Origin: Oscillospiraceae bacterium
GTDB taxonomy: Bacteria > Bacillota > Clostridia > Oscillospirales > Oscillospiraceae
Direction: 5' to 3'
Assembly: GCA_022792555.1 (NCBI GenBank)
Contig: JAAWBF010000007.1
Location: 1 to 53,304 of the forward strand
Length of the DNA stretch: 53,304 bases
Part shown: in pieces, positions 40,257 through 49,063 of the stretch
Layout of the letters: each line of letters opens with the position of its first letter
How positions within the stretch are numbered: the stretch's first letter is position 1
The notes under the pieces: model-generated
Seen by the model: only the letters and a program-made list of their open reading frames with translations
Told to the model about the DNA's origin: nothing
Database searches by the model: none
Translations under genes and position numbers: made by a program

Positions 40257-41390
40257 ATGTCAATTCAAGTACTAAAGCCAAAATTTCACATTGAAGAGTG
40301 TCTTGCTCAGGTACGCGAATGCCTGGAAAAGGGCTGGACAGGCTCCGGTTTTAAGACTGCGGAATTTGAACAGAAGTGGAAGGAATATACCGGACATGCC
40401 AATGCCTGTTTTCTAAATTCCAACACCTCCGGCCTTCATTTGGCGGTAAATATCTTAAAGCGCAAATATGGATGGAAGGATGGAGACGAGATTATTTCTA
40501 CGCCTATTACTTTTATATCGTCAAACCATGCTATTATGTATGAGAATATGCTGCCTCGTTTTGCAGATATAGACGAGTACCTCTGCCTAGATCCCAAAGA
40601 GGTTGAGAAAAATATTGGTGAACGGACACGCGCGGTGATGTTTGTTGGATATGGCGGTAGAGTGGGCCAATTGGAGAAAATTCTTCAGATCTGCAAGGAA
40701 CATAAGCTTGCGCTTATTTTGGATGCGGCTCATATGTCAGGAACGCGTGTTAACGGTGTATTTCCGGGAACATGGGCTGGTGTAGATGTTACTGTTTACT
40801 CCTATCAGGCAGTTAAAAATCTGCCTACAGGAGACAGTGGTATGATCTGCTTTGCTGATGCAGACTTGGATGCAGAATGCCGCAAGGTGTCGTGGATGGG
40901 GATCAATAAGGATACCTATTCTCGCACAAGCAGAGAGGGTACTTATAAATGGAATTATGGCGTAGACTATTTAGGCTATAAATACAATGGTAACGCCATC
41001 ATGGCGGGAATTGCCTTAGCGCAGCTTCCCTATTTGGACGAGGAAAATGCCTATCGAAGGAAGCTTTGCGCAATCTATGACGAAGTCTTTTCTCAAAACA
41101 GAAACATCCATATTATTCCTGCACCCCATCGGGATGAGTGTGCATTTCATATCTACGAGATCGCGGTTCCGAATAGGGAGGCATTGCTTTCTGAATTGGC
41201 CAAAAACGATATATATGGTGGTGTACATTACCGTGACAATACAGAGTTCTCCATGTATACATATGCGCAAGGCAGCTGCCCCAAAGCACACGAAATTACG
41301 AAGCATATTATAACGATGCCGCTGCATATGTATCTTTCTGAAACAGATGTACATAGGATTGCAGAAATTGTTGATCATTTTTGCAAGTAA
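40257..41390 (+). CDS. DegT/DnrJ/EryC1 family aminotransferase
   Basis: 377-aa PLP-dependent enzyme that typically transaminates a keto sugar nucleotide. Seen: substrate/PLP region GSGFKTAEFE, NSNTSGLHLAV, LILDAAHMSG (Asp to the PLP nitrogen) and a YSYQAVKNLPTGDSGM segment with the PLP-binding lysine (VK). The keto-sugar could come from RfbB (dTDP-4-keto-6-deoxyglucose), giving an amino-deoxy sugar. ATG 40257 with AAGGAG 10 nt upstream is the true start; open codons upstream belong to the acyltransferase remnant. Confidence 0.85.
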   Translation: MSIQVLKPKFHIEECLAQVRECLEKGWTGSGFKTAEFEQKWKEYTGHANACFLNSNTSGLHLAVNILKRKYGWKDGDEIISTPITFISSNHAIMYENMLPRFADIDEYLCLDPKEVEKNIGERTRAVMFVGYGGRVGQLEKILQICKEHKLALILDAAHMSGTRVNGVFPGTWAGVDVTVYSYQAVKNLPTGDSGMICFADADLDAECRKVSWMGINKDTYSRTSREGTYKWNYGVDYLGYKYNGNAIMAGIALAQLPYLDEENAYRRKLCAIYDEVFSQNRNIHIIPAPHRDECAFHIYEIAVPNREALLSELAKNDIYGGVHYRDNTEFSMYTYAQGSCPKAHEITKHIITMPLHMYLSETDVHRIAEIVDHFCK

Positions 41391-41431
41391 GCTCATTGTG
41401 TAGTATATCAATTAAATAAATGCTGGACAGC

Positions 41432-41477
41432 GTTAAGATACTTCTTCAGGGAGTAGTTAGCGCTGTCCGTTTTTTAC
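41432..41477 (+). terminator. Terminator of the polysaccharide operon
   Basis: GGACAGCG and CGCTGTCC enclose a partly paired loop and are followed by GTTTTTTAC. It lies 40 nt after the DegT stop and closes the AT-rich cassette. The rest of the 370-bp gap to 41762 holds only the promoter and operator described next. Confidence 0.75.
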
Positions 41478-41634
41478 GAATTTGTAGCTTGAATCGACGG
41501 GAACACAATAAGGTAGTGTCAAGAGTTATACGCAAAAAAGTTTTCAGGCTCTGTGGATAAGATACAATAAATAGTTCTTATTCGGTACTGTCCAACCTGT
41601 ATTGTTTCTTACCATAGAAAAAGCTGGCGGCACA

Positions 41635-41663
41635 TTGACAAGTAATGACGTTCGTGGTACACT
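41635..41663 (+). promoter_or_regulatory. Promoter of the CoA-transferase operon
   Basis: TTGACA (41635-41640), 17 bp, TACACT (41658-41663). The transcription start should fall at about 41670, inside the putative operator. Confidence 0.75.
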
Positions 41664-41670
41664 TAAAATA

Positions 41671-41695
41671 GAACAACGTTCTGATATATGGAACA
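41671..41695 (+). promoter_or_regulatory. Putative IclR operator, site A
   Basis: CGTTCTGATATATGGAACA (41677-41695) plus a third half-site GAACA (41671-41675), directly after the -10 box. The same arrangement occurs at 47677-47701 and 49014-49038. The position over the start site suggests repression. Confidence 0.65.
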
Positions 41696-41761
41696 ATAAG
41701 GCCGATCCAGAAGCGCTGCACGCGCCGGGCCGGGCCAATACAGAAGGAATGGAGAATGTGC

Positions 41762-42436
41762 ATGAACAAAGTAATAGACATCCAAAAAGCTGTTGCTATG
41801 GTCCACGATGGTGACTCCATCATGTTTGGGGGCTTCGAGCACATCGGATCCCCGCGCAACCTGATCCATGCTCTTTCAAAGACGGGGGTGAAGGATCTGC
41901 ATGTGATTGCGGACGATATTGGCTGTGTCATGCGGGGATTTAGCCAAACACTGGACTCCTTGCTGAAAAACGGACAGATTGCCTCGGCGAAATGCTGCTT
42001 TTTGGGGATGAACCCGGACGCCAGTCGGCTCTACTTAGACGGAAAGCTGGATGTGGAATTTATCCCCATGGGAACTCTGGCCGAGCGTATCCGCGCGGGC
42101 GGCTGCGGGATTGGGGGATTCTATACCAAGACCGGCATCGGCACTCTGGTAGAGGAGGGGAAGGAGACCAAAATCATCAACGGCGAGAAGTATATGCTTG
42201 AGCTGCCCATCCATGCGGAAGTGGCTTTTGTCAAAGCCTACCGCGCGGACAAAATGGGAAACGCAATCTTTAAATACACCGCGAATAATCTCAACACGGT
42301 GATGGCCACCGCCGCAGACCTGGTCATTCTGGAGGTAGAAGAGGTAGTAGAGGTGGGCGAGATTGAGCCTGACCGGGTACAGCTGCCAGGAGTCTTTATT
42401 GATTATGTAGTCGAGGCGAAGGAGGCGGTTCTGTAA
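41762..42436 (+). CDS. CoA-transferase subunit A
   Basis: 224-aa alpha subunit of a family I (3-oxoacid/acetate-type) CoA-transferase, with the N-terminal GDSIMFGGFEHIGSPRNLI and the EFIPMGTLAERIRAGGCGIGGFYT motif. ATG 41762 is chosen over 41756 because GGAG lies 7 nt before it. It is coupled by a TAATG overlap to subunit B. It likely swaps CoA between the acyl-CoA formed by the oxidoreductase at 49064-51638 and acetate or another acid (inference). Confidence 0.9.
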   Translation: MNKVIDIQKAVAMVHDGDSIMFGGFEHIGSPRNLIHALSKTGVKDLHVIADDIGCVMRGFSQTLDSLLKNGQIASAKCCFLGMNPDASRLYLDGKLDVEFIPMGTLAERIRAGGCGIGGFYTKTGIGTLVEEGKETKIINGEKYMLELPIHAEVAFVKAYRADKMGNAIFKYTANNLNTVMATAADLVILEVEEVVEVGEIEPDRVQLPGVFIDYVVEAKEAVL

Positions 42437-43164
42437 TGAGCAGCTATCGAGAAATTATCGCGAAAAATGTGGCGCCCATGATTCACGACGGAGATTTTGT
42501 CAATCTCGGTGTGGGAATCCCAAGCCTTGTTAGCAACTACATTCCCAAGGAGAAGGTTGTGATTCTCCACGGAGAAAACGGGTCCGCAGGCCTGGCGGGA
42601 CGGCTGCCGCTGGAGGGGATTTTTGACGATGCGGACACCTTCTTGCGGTGGGAACGGGAGCACAGTGGAGAACAGAGCGACTACCGTACCGGCCATAAAG
42701 ACTTGACGGACGCCGGCAGCGATCCCGCGATTCTCATGCCTGGGGCCTGCAACTTCGATATCTGCATGTCCTTTACCATGTCCAGAGGCGGACATTTGAA
42801 TATGACGGTCCTGGGTGCCATGCAGGTCGACCAGGAGGGAAATCTGGCCAATTGGATGATTCCCGGCTCACTGGTGACAGGCATGGGCGGAGCCATGGAT
42901 ATCATTTCGGGCACAAAAAAGGTGGTCGTCGCTACAAAGATGCAGGCGAAAGACGGTAGCCCAAAGCTTTTGACCCGGTGTACTCTCCCATTCACAGCTC
43001 TAGGGAGGGTCACAACTGTGGTTACGGAAAAATGTATCACAGAGATCAAAGACGGTCGCTTCGTAGTGATCTCCATGTATCCCGGCGTGACGCGGGAGGA
43101 GCTCCAGCGCTGTTCTGGGGCGGAGCTCCTGTTTGCGGACTCTGTAGATACAATGCTCCCGTAA
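42436..43164 (+). CDS. CoA-transferase subunit B
   Basis: 242-aa beta subunit. The catalytic glutamate lies in HGENGSAG, and GVGIPSLVSNYIP and the GGAMDIISGTKKVVV regions are conserved. Acyl-CoA specificity cannot be read directly. It ends at a strong terminator shared with the converging dehydrogenase gene. Confidence 0.92.
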   Translation: MSSYREIIAKNVAPMIHDGDFVNLGVGIPSLVSNYIPKEKVVILHGENGSAGLAGRLPLEGIFDDADTFLRWEREHSGEQSDYRTGHKDLTDAGSDPAILMPGACNFDICMSFTMSRGGHLNMTVLGAMQVDQEGNLANWMIPGSLVTGMGGAMDIISGTKKVVVATKMQAKDGSPKLLTRCTLPFTALGRVTTVVTEKCITEIKDGRFVVISMYPGVTREELQRCSGAELLFADSVDTMLP

Positions 43165-43175
43165 CATTCTCACAT

Positions 43176-43222
43176 AAAATGGAGCCCGGCCGAGCATTTT
43201 GTGCACAGCCGGGCTCCATTTT
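43176..43222. terminator. Bidirectional terminator between convergent operons
   Basis: AAAATGGAGCCCGGC (43176-43190) and GCCGGGCTCCATTTT (43208-43222) form a perfect 15-bp stem, with A/T-rich ends giving a T-run on either strand. It serves both the CoA-transferase operon and the oppositely transcribed dehydrogenase operon. Confidence 0.9.
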
Positions 43223-43238
43223 ATTGTGTTTTTCTTGC

Positions 43239-44630
43239 TTACAGATCAAGGATGACACCGGGATTGAGAATGTTGTTGGGGTCAAAGGCCCGCTTGATAC
43301 CCTTCATGACCTCGATCACGCCGGGGGTAAACTGAAGATTCATATATGGTTTCCGTGTTTTTCCGGTGCCGTGCTCGGCGGTGACAGTGCCGCCGTATTT
43401 CAGTGCGGCCTCATAGATATCTCTGCGCATATCATCGGCCCAGACGGGCGGCTTGCCGTCCTCCCGCATGATGAAGTTATGGAAGTTGCCGTCGGCCACA
43501 TGGCCTACCCGTGGGGAGGTGGTATGGTACTTCTCCGCGATAGCGTCGATGTCCCGAAGGAGGTCGCCGATGTGCGCCATGGGTACAGCAGTGTCCAGCG
43601 AGTCCACAAAATAGGGCAGGAAGATCTCATAGATCATGGAGCGGACCTCCAAAACGTCCCGCTGGTCCTTGGCATTCTCCGCAATGACTGAGTTGACAGC
43701 TCCGGCCTCCTCGCAGATCTCCGCGATGGTGCCTGCAGTCTCATACAGCGCGTCCTCCGTGGCCTCCTCCACCATGAAGATAAGGTCCACCTTGCCCTCG
43801 TCGTGCATCGGCCAGGTTTTGCTGATCTCCTCAGCGGTCTTAAGGGCGATCATACGGTCCATGTACTCCACCGCCAGAGGGATGATTCCCTTGCGTTGAA
43901 CGGCCGCCACAGAAGCGATGGCGGACTCTGTATCCAGGTAGGAGCACACAAGGGTCCCAGTGTGGTCCATCCGGGGATAAAGCTTGAGAGTAGCCTCTAA
44001 AATGATGGCCAGCGTTCCCTCAGAGCCTACCAGAAGGTGCATGATGTCATAGCCCATGTTGTTTTTGACCAGCTTGCCGCCGAACTGGACGATCTCGCCG
44101 GAGGGCAGCACTACTTTCAAACCCTTGACATAGTTGCGCATGATACCATGCTTTACTGCCCGGACGCCCCCTGCGTTCTCAATGGCCATGCCGCCCACAT
44201 GGGCGCCCTCGTCTCCGGGATGGCAGGGGAAATAGAGGGAGTGGACGTGCTCGTCCAAATATTCGTTCAGCTTGGCCAAGCTGACTCCGGCCTGGCAGGT
44301 GACCATCATGCTGGTCTCGTCCACTTCCAAAATGTCGCGGAAACGCTCCATGGACATGATAATAGAGGGAACCGTAGGGATGGCGGCACCGCAGGCGCCG
44401 GTTCCGCCGCCGCGGACTACTACGGGCGTCTTGGTTTCGTTGGCCAGCTTCATCACCGCCGACACCTCCTCATAGGTGCCCGGACGGATTACATAGCAGT
44501 CGGTACAGGCCGCAGGCCGGACATATTCCTCCGTTGAGTCGTAGAGATAGCCTGCCACATCCTCTGCGGAGGAGAATACCTGGTCCACACCGGAAATACC
44601 GACTAGCTGGTCAAACAGCTCTTGATTCAT
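43239..44630 (-). CDS. FAD-linked 2-hydroxyacid dehydrogenase (GlcD/D-lactate dehydrogenase type)
   Basis: 463-aa flavoprotein with an N-terminal PCMH-type FAD domain (VVVRGGGTGACGAA, CHPGDEGAHVGGMAIENAGG) and a C-terminal FAD-linked oxidase domain (HVADGNFH with a metal/substrate histidine, and TAEHGTGKTRKPYM). The family oxidises D-lactate, glycolate or longer D-2-hydroxyacids to 2-oxoacids. ATG 44630 has AAAGGAG 9 nt upstream. It is last in the nhaC-MFS operon. No Etf genes are adjacent, so the electron acceptor is unknown. Confidence 0.9.
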   Translation of the reverse strand: MNQELFDQLVGISGVDQVFSSAEDVAGYLYDSTEEYVRPAACTDCYVIRPGTYEEVSAVMKLANETKTPVVVRGGGTGACGAAIPTVPSIIMSMERFRDILEVDETSMMVTCQAGVSLAKLNEYLDEHVHSLYFPCHPGDEGAHVGGMAIENAGGVRAVKHGIMRNYVKGLKVVLPSGEIVQFGGKLVKNNMGYDIMHLLVGSEGTLAIILEATLKLYPRMDHTGTLVCSYLDTESAIASVAAVQRKGIIPLAVEYMDRMIALKTAEEISKTWPMHDEGKVDLIFMVEEATEDALYETAGTIAEICEEAGAVNSVIAENAKDQRDVLEVRSMIYEIFLPYFVDSLDTAVPMAHIGDLLRDIDAIAEKYHTTSPRVGHVADGNFHNFIMREDGKPPVWADDMRRDIYEAALKYGGTVTAEHGTGKTRKPYMNLQFTPGVIEVMKGIKRAFDPNNILNPGVILDL

Positions 44631-44679
44631 ATGAAAAAGCTCCTTTCGTTTCATAGGGTAAGAGTTAGAATATAGGTTC

Positions 44680-45975
44680 TTACTCCACTAGATCCGCGGG
44701 CGCGTTGGCTAGTTTCTTCCGCTTGTAAATCTGCACCACAATCGCATTTACCACGCCGATTGCCATGACAATCATGGCATAAATAAAGATTTTCTGATAG
44801 CCGTCGTTCCCAAACTTATCCAGCCAGTAGCCGTACAGGACAAAGATAAACAGGTCTGGGCAGTAGCCGATGGCACACACCACGCCGGAGGTAGTCCCAG
44901 CATATTTTCTAGGTATTTTCAGCTCGGAGGGAACGGCGAACATGGAGCCTCTGGCCATATAGGTGAGGATGCCGGCGGCCAGGGTGAGGATGATAAGCAG
45001 GGTGGCGTTAGAGCCCGCGGGCATCAGCATAAAGGCCAGAACCGTGACCACTGCGATGGCCAACGAAAGCCCCACTACTGTAGAGACGGATTTGATCTTG
45101 TCTCCCAGCCAGCCGCCAAGAGGGGCGCCCAAAAAGCGGGTGCCGTACTGACGGAAGATGGCCAGGCCGCCAGTGAAGACCACCGATACGCCCAGTACGT
45201 TGCTGAAATAGGGGGTGTAGTAGGACAAGGTGCAATACATGGTATAGGTAGCGAATACGGCAATGCCGGACATCCAGGTGCGAGGGTTCAGGACCACCTT
45301 AGACCAGTCCTTTATCGTCATCTTGTCGTTGATGTTAGTTCCACCCTGGTTCTCCTGAGAGGGCTTGCCGGGGTCGGGCACCAGGAAGGCCAGCGCGGCC
45401 ACGGCTAAAACGCCTATCACCGCATAACAGATGATGGCCGCCCGCAGGCCGGCAGGACTGAGTCCATCGGGGGCAAAGTGGTCAAAAAACCACAGAGCCA
45501 GGAAATTAACAATCACGTTGGTGATACCGCAGAACGCCTCGGTCAAGCCGAAGATGGTACCCTGCTGGTCCTCACCGCCGATTAGGCGGACCAGCTTAGT
45601 ATGGGCGGGGAAATACAGGAATAGGCCAAAAATGGCAAAGCCAGCCCAGATGACTAGTGCGAAGTTATAAGTCATGTTCAGTGCGAACACCACGTTGAGC
45701 AGACAGATGACCAACATGGCAATGATATAAATCTTTTTTGTGTTAAATTTATCGCTGAGCATCCCGCCAAAGGGCGCCAGAAGGTTACCTATACCGAAGA
45801 TGGTGATGAGATAGCCTAACTGTTGTTGGCTGCACCCCAGCGTACCCACCAGGGGATCATAGAGCACATATTGGATAAAAGGTGTGGCGTAGACTACGGT
45901 GTAGCCGAAGCCCAGGAACAAGATGATGATAATTTGCTTGAGAGAGAGACCCTTTGACTTGACCTGATGATCCAC
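44680..45975 (-). CDS. MFS transporter
   Basis: 431-aa protein with about 12 membrane segments, MFS motif A-like GGMLSDKFNTKK between TM2 and TM3 and the equivalent GGWLGDKIKS in the second half. Context suggests uptake of a 2-hydroxyacid or similar carboxylate (inference). The start is most likely GTG at 45975: a full AAGGAGGAG lies 6 nt upstream of it, and this ribosome site would be inside the gene if the ATG at 45993 were used. Confidence 0.88.
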   Translation of the reverse strand: MDHQVKSKGLSLKQIIIILFLGFGYTVVYATPFIQYVLYDPLVGTLGCSQQQLGYLITIFGIGNLLAPFGGMLSDKFNTKKIYIIAMLVICLLNVVFALNMTYNFALVIWAGFAIFGLFLYFPAHTKLVRLIGGEDQQGTIFGLTEAFCGITNVIVNFLALWFFDHFAPDGLSPAGLRAAIICYAVIGVLAVAALAFLVPDPGKPSQENQGGTNINDKMTIKDWSKVVLNPRTWMSGIAVFATYTMYCTLSYYTPYFSNVLGVSVVFTGGLAIFRQYGTRFLGAPLGGWLGDKIKSVSTVVGLSLAIAVVTVLAFMLMPAGSNATLLIILTLAAGILTYMARGSMFAVPSELKIPRKYAGTTSGVVCAIGYCPDLFIFVLYGYWLDKFGNDGYQKIFIYAMIVMAIGVVNAIVVQIYKRKKLANAPADLVE

Positions 45976-46038
45976 AAAATTCTCCTCCTTCATTTACGCT
46001 ACAGCAAGGTTTTGAGACGCCCGCCGGGGCGGTCCCAC

Positions 46039-47454
46039 TCAATGGACTGCCTTTTCCTGCTTTTTGTGGCCCCCCTCCCGCAGAATAAAGATGCCAAACA
46101 TGGCCAGCACGATGGACAAAACCGGATTGATATAGTTCAGCAGCGCATACTTCCAATATTCAGCGGTGGTGACACCCAGAGTGGCAGTGATAAACACGCT
46201 GCCGGTGGACCAGGGAACAAACACCTGGGTCAGCGTGCCGCCTTCCTCTATCAGGCGAGAGAGGAACTCCGGCTTGAGCCCCCGTTCCTCAAAGTTCCGC
46301 CGGTATAGGTTCCCCGTCAGGACGATGGAGAGATATACCTCGCTCATCGTCAGTGTGGCAAGGGTCGTACTGATAATGACAAGCGGGACCATGACCCAGT
46401 CATGCTTGACCCGGCTGACGACGACCAAGATGATGCGTTGGAGATAGCCCACCTGCTCCATGATGCCGCCAAAAGAAATGGCGATACATGCCAGGGAGAA
46501 GGTATACATCATGCTTTGGATTCCGCCCCGCAGCAGCAGGGCATCCACCAACTCCACACCGGTGGGGTTCGCATAGCCGTAGTTTAACCCGGTGATTACC
46601 TCGGCCAACGGCGTTTTCTGCATGGTACATGCGATGATAACACCCAAAATACTGCCGATGGCCATGCCGGGAATTGCGGGGAAATTGGCGACATTCAGTG
46701 CGAAAAGCACGACCATAGGCAGCAGTACAATGGGGTGGATGGTGAAGCGCTCCGCCAACGCGTTGGAGATCAAAGTAATGGAAGAGTCATCCACCACCTG
46801 GGCGCGGTATTGTAGCCCGATCAGTGTGAAAATAACTAGTGTAACTGCGTAGGACGGAATGGTAGTCATCCACATGGCACTGATGTGCTTTTGCAGTGTC
46901 GTCCCCGCAGCTGCGGGAGCCAGATTCGTGGTGTCTGACATGGGGGACATTTTATCGCCAAAATATGCGCCGGAGATGACCATGCCGGCGGTCAGGGCAG
47001 GGGGTATGCCCATACCGGTACCAATTCCCATCATGGCCAATCCAATTGTACCCATGGTCCCCCAGGAGGTGCCGATGGAAATAGATACCAGACTACACAA
47101 CAACAGACCCACCGGAAGAAAAAACTGCGGGGTGATATAATGCAGGCCGTAATAGATCAGGGCAGGTACCGTTCCTGAGAAAATCCAAGAGGCGATGATG
47201 ATTCCGATAAAGATAAAAATAACCATGGCCGAAAAGGACTGACCCAGGGACTTTTTCATACATACGACAAGATCCTCAAAGGAATAGCCGAGGGAACCGG
47301 AAGCCAGGCATACCCACCCTAGCGCCAGGAGAAGCGAAATATGGATGTCATATTTGAGCAGTATGATGCTACACAGTAATATCACGATGGCAACGCCAAA
47401 TACGACAAAGGACAGCCTAGTACCCGGCTCTTGCCGTTTATCTTTGCTTTTCAA
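46039..47454 (-). CDS. nhaC: NhaC-family Na+/H+ antiporter
   Basis: 471-aa integral membrane protein with about 12 hydrophobic segments and the family region GAYFGDKMSPMSDTTNLAPA. NhaC-type carriers exchange Na+ for protons, and some relatives exchange organic acids. The start is TTG 47454 with AAGGTG 6 nt upstream. It leads an operon with the MFS carrier and dehydrogenase, behind promoter 47713-47742. The mRNA leader is about 250 nt, with no recognised riboswitch. Confidence 0.88.
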   Translation of the reverse strand: MKSKDKRQEPGTRLSFVVFGVAIVILLCSIILLKYDIHISLLLALGWVCLASGSLGYSFEDLVVCMKKSLGQSFSAMVIFIFIGIIIASWIFSGTVPALIYYGLHYITPQFFLPVGLLLCSLVSISIGTSWGTMGTIGLAMMGIGTGMGIPPALTAGMVISGAYFGDKMSPMSDTTNLAPAAAGTTLQKHISAMWMTTIPSYAVTLVIFTLIGLQYRAQVVDDSSITLISNALAERFTIHPIVLLPMVVLFALNVANFPAIPGMAIGSILGVIIACTMQKTPLAEVITGLNYGYANPTGVELVDALLLRGGIQSMMYTFSLACIAISFGGIMEQVGYLQRIILVVVSRVKHDWVMVPLVIISTTLATLTMSEVYLSIVLTGNLYRRNFEERGLKPEFLSRLIEEGGTLTQVFVPWSTGSVFITATLGVTTAEYWKYALLNYINPVLSIVLAMFGIFILREGGHKKQEKAVH

Positions 47455-47676
47455 AAAAACACCTTCTGCCGGTTTTATAATTTAGCCGCGCAGAACCGGT
47501 CTTCGCAGCAGGCTAGAATATGCGCGGGCAGACGCAGTCTCTGTTCAATGGCTCACAGCCTCACGAAAGCAAAAAGCTCTGTTAAGTCCCCTCCTATGTT
47601 TAACCGTTTTCCCAAGATATCAACCTTTGGTAAATTTGTGTTACCCACGCTCCTTTCCATCGACATCCTACCAGGA

Positions 47677-47701
47677 TGTTCTGTTTAATGGAACAATGTT
47701 C
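47677..47701 (-). promoter_or_regulatory. Putative IclR operator, site B
   Basis: On the plus strand TGTTCTGTTTAATGGAACA (47677-47695) plus a third half-site TGTTC (47697-47701). It lies just downstream of the minus-strand -10 box of the nhaC operon and matches site C at 18 of 19 positions. Confidence 0.7.
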
Positions 47702-47712
47702 TGATATAAGAC

Positions 47713-47742
47713 AGTATAATATACCCTGCTCCGCCCTGTCAA
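47713..47742 (-). promoter_or_regulatory. Promoter of the nhaC-MFS-dehydrogenase operon
   Basis: On the minus strand TTGACA (47737-47742), 18-bp spacer, TATACT (47713-47718). It has the same boxes and spacing as the oxidoreductase promoter at 48978-49007. Confidence 0.8.
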
Positions 47743-47863
47743 GTGCGCAGCCGTAGAAAATCCTGCGTGAATTTTATGCATAAAGACGATATCTTTTTTT
47801 CTGAGGCAGTACAAATTATAAGGATTGACAATTCTATATCACCAGATAAGGATAAATCAGGGA

Positions 47864-47950
47864 CAAAAAATCCGCGAAGACCGATAAACCCGCTGACATG
47901 AAAACTTGTCTCTCACGTTTTCTGCCGCGGCGTTTCGGTCCTTGCGGATT
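47864..47950 (-). terminator. Terminator of the IclR regulator gene
   Basis: The arms 47869-47889 and 47932-47950 pair as AATCCGC-A-GACCGA-AAAC with few mismatches, around a 42-nt loop. In the minus direction the stem is followed by a T6 run (complement of A tract 47865-47870). It ends the iclR transcript, 15 nt after its stop. Confidence 0.7.
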
Positions 47951-47964
47951 GGGGTTCTTTGCTG

Positions 47965-48732
47965 TTAAATGATGGATGAGATTTCCTGGGCAATCTTCCG
48001 AACCGCGTTGATTCTGGTATAGAGGTCGCTACTCAACATACGACTAGTGGGCCCAGACAGTGAGATAGCGGCCACCGCAAATCCCCACTGGTTCAAAATA
48101 GGCGCCCCAATGCAGGTCAGCCCTAGCTCCAACTCCTCCTGGTCCATGGCATACCCCTCTGTGCGGATTTTTTCTAGCTCGGCATACAGAGCGTCCACCG
48201 AGGGAATGGTGTTGGCGGTATAGCGTTTTAGTCCCTTTTCCCGATAAATATCCAGGTCAATGTCCTCGCTGAAGGCCAAAAGACATTTTCCAACCGCGGA
48301 ATTGTAGCACTGGCTACTGGAGCCTACCGGAGGGTTCACCGTGAGAATCTGCCGCCCGCTGTCCTCTTTAAGGATAATTACGCTGCGGTATACGTCGTCT
48401 AGATTCCGCTCCAGAATGGATACGTTTACCACCTCATGATAGGTCTCATGAAGCCGGTGGGCATAGGGCCGAATCAGCTCTGTAAAGCCCATTTTGACCT
48501 CCACGGCTTTTCCCAGCGTAAACAGCCGCTCTCCCAGCCAATAGCGCTCAGTGTCCGAATTTTTCTTCACAAAGCCCCGGGCCTCCAGGGTGACCAACGT
48601 GCGGAAAATGGTGCTTTTATACTCGCCCATGTCCTCTGCAATTTGGGTAATTCCGCACTCCTTTCCCTCACGGCACAGGTAGATTAGAAGCTTCAGCGCC
48701 CGGTCCACGGACTGAATGGTGTCCATCGCCAT
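47965..48732 (-). CDS. IclR-family transcriptional regulator
   Basis: 255-aa regulator with an N-terminal winged helix-turn-helix (about 8-65, ITQIAEDMGEYKSTIFRTLVTLEARG) and a C-terminal IclR effector-binding domain (about 80-250, with GSSSQCYNSAVGKCLLAF and EELELGLTCIGAPI). Family members bind palindromes over promoters and respond to small organic acids. It lies between two operons that share the TGTTC-N9-GAACA palindrome and is the obvious candidate to bind it (inference). Start at 48732 with a G-rich site upstream; an internal ATG at 48726 is possible. Confidence 0.92.
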   Translation of the reverse strand: MAMDTIQSVDRALKLLIYLCREGKECGITQIAEDMGEYKSTIFRTLVTLEARGFVKKNSDTERYWLGERLFTLGKAVEVKMGFTELIRPYAHRLHETYHEVVNVSILERNLDDVYRSVIILKEDSGRQILTVNPPVGSSSQCYNSAVGKCLLAFSEDIDLDIYREKGLKRYTANTIPSVDALYAELEKIRTEGYAMDQEELELGLTCIGAPILNQWGFAVAAISLSGPTSRMLSSDLYTRINAVRKIAQEISSII

Positions 48733-48913
48733 AGCATGTATTCCCCCCTGGTTTCAACAGATGAATGGAGCCATTATCGGCATAGTCCACCATCTTGCCT
48801 CCATATTTCTGAGGCATTCCCGCTTGTGTTTTGTGGTTGGTCATACTTCCATTCGTACACATTTGGGCGATACCTTTTCGTTTCGTTGCTTTGTGCATTT
48901 ACGATTTTAACTT

Positions 48914-48943
48914 ATTGTACCTGTTGGAAGGATAGCTTGTCAA
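48914..48943 (-). promoter_or_regulatory. Promoter of the IclR regulator gene
   Basis: On the minus strand TTGACA (48938-48943), 18-bp spacer, TACAAT (48914-48919). The leader to the start codon is about 175 nt. It is divergent from the oxidoreductase promoter 35 bp away. Confidence 0.65.
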
Positions 48944-48977
48944 GCGGTCCGCCAACGGCGGGATATCAATTAATGGG

Positions 48978-49007
48978 TTGACACCGGCACCTTGACAGGT
49001 ATATACT
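48978..49007 (+). promoter_or_regulatory. Promoter of the 2-oxoacid:ferredoxin oxidoreductase operon
   Basis: TTGACA (48978-48983), 18-bp spacer, TATACT (49002-49007). A second TTGACA at 48992-48997 is too close to the -10 to be used with it. Confidence 0.8.
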
Positions 49008-49013
49008 AAAACA

Positions 49014-49038
49014 GAACAATGTTCTGTTAAATGGAACA
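49014..49038 (+). promoter_or_regulatory. Putative IclR operator, site C
   Basis: TGTTCTGTTAAATGGAACA (49020-49038) plus a third half-site GAACA (49014-49018), starting 6 nt after the -10 box. Together with sites A and B it defines a shared operator. Confidence 0.7.
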
Positions 49039-49063
49039 ACCGCTTTTGATTGGAGGGGATTTC

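Noticed and set aside
47455-47690. Leader peptide in the nhaC 5' region
   Set aside because: A 37-codon minus-strand frame exists, but it has no regulatory codon run and no attenuator pair.
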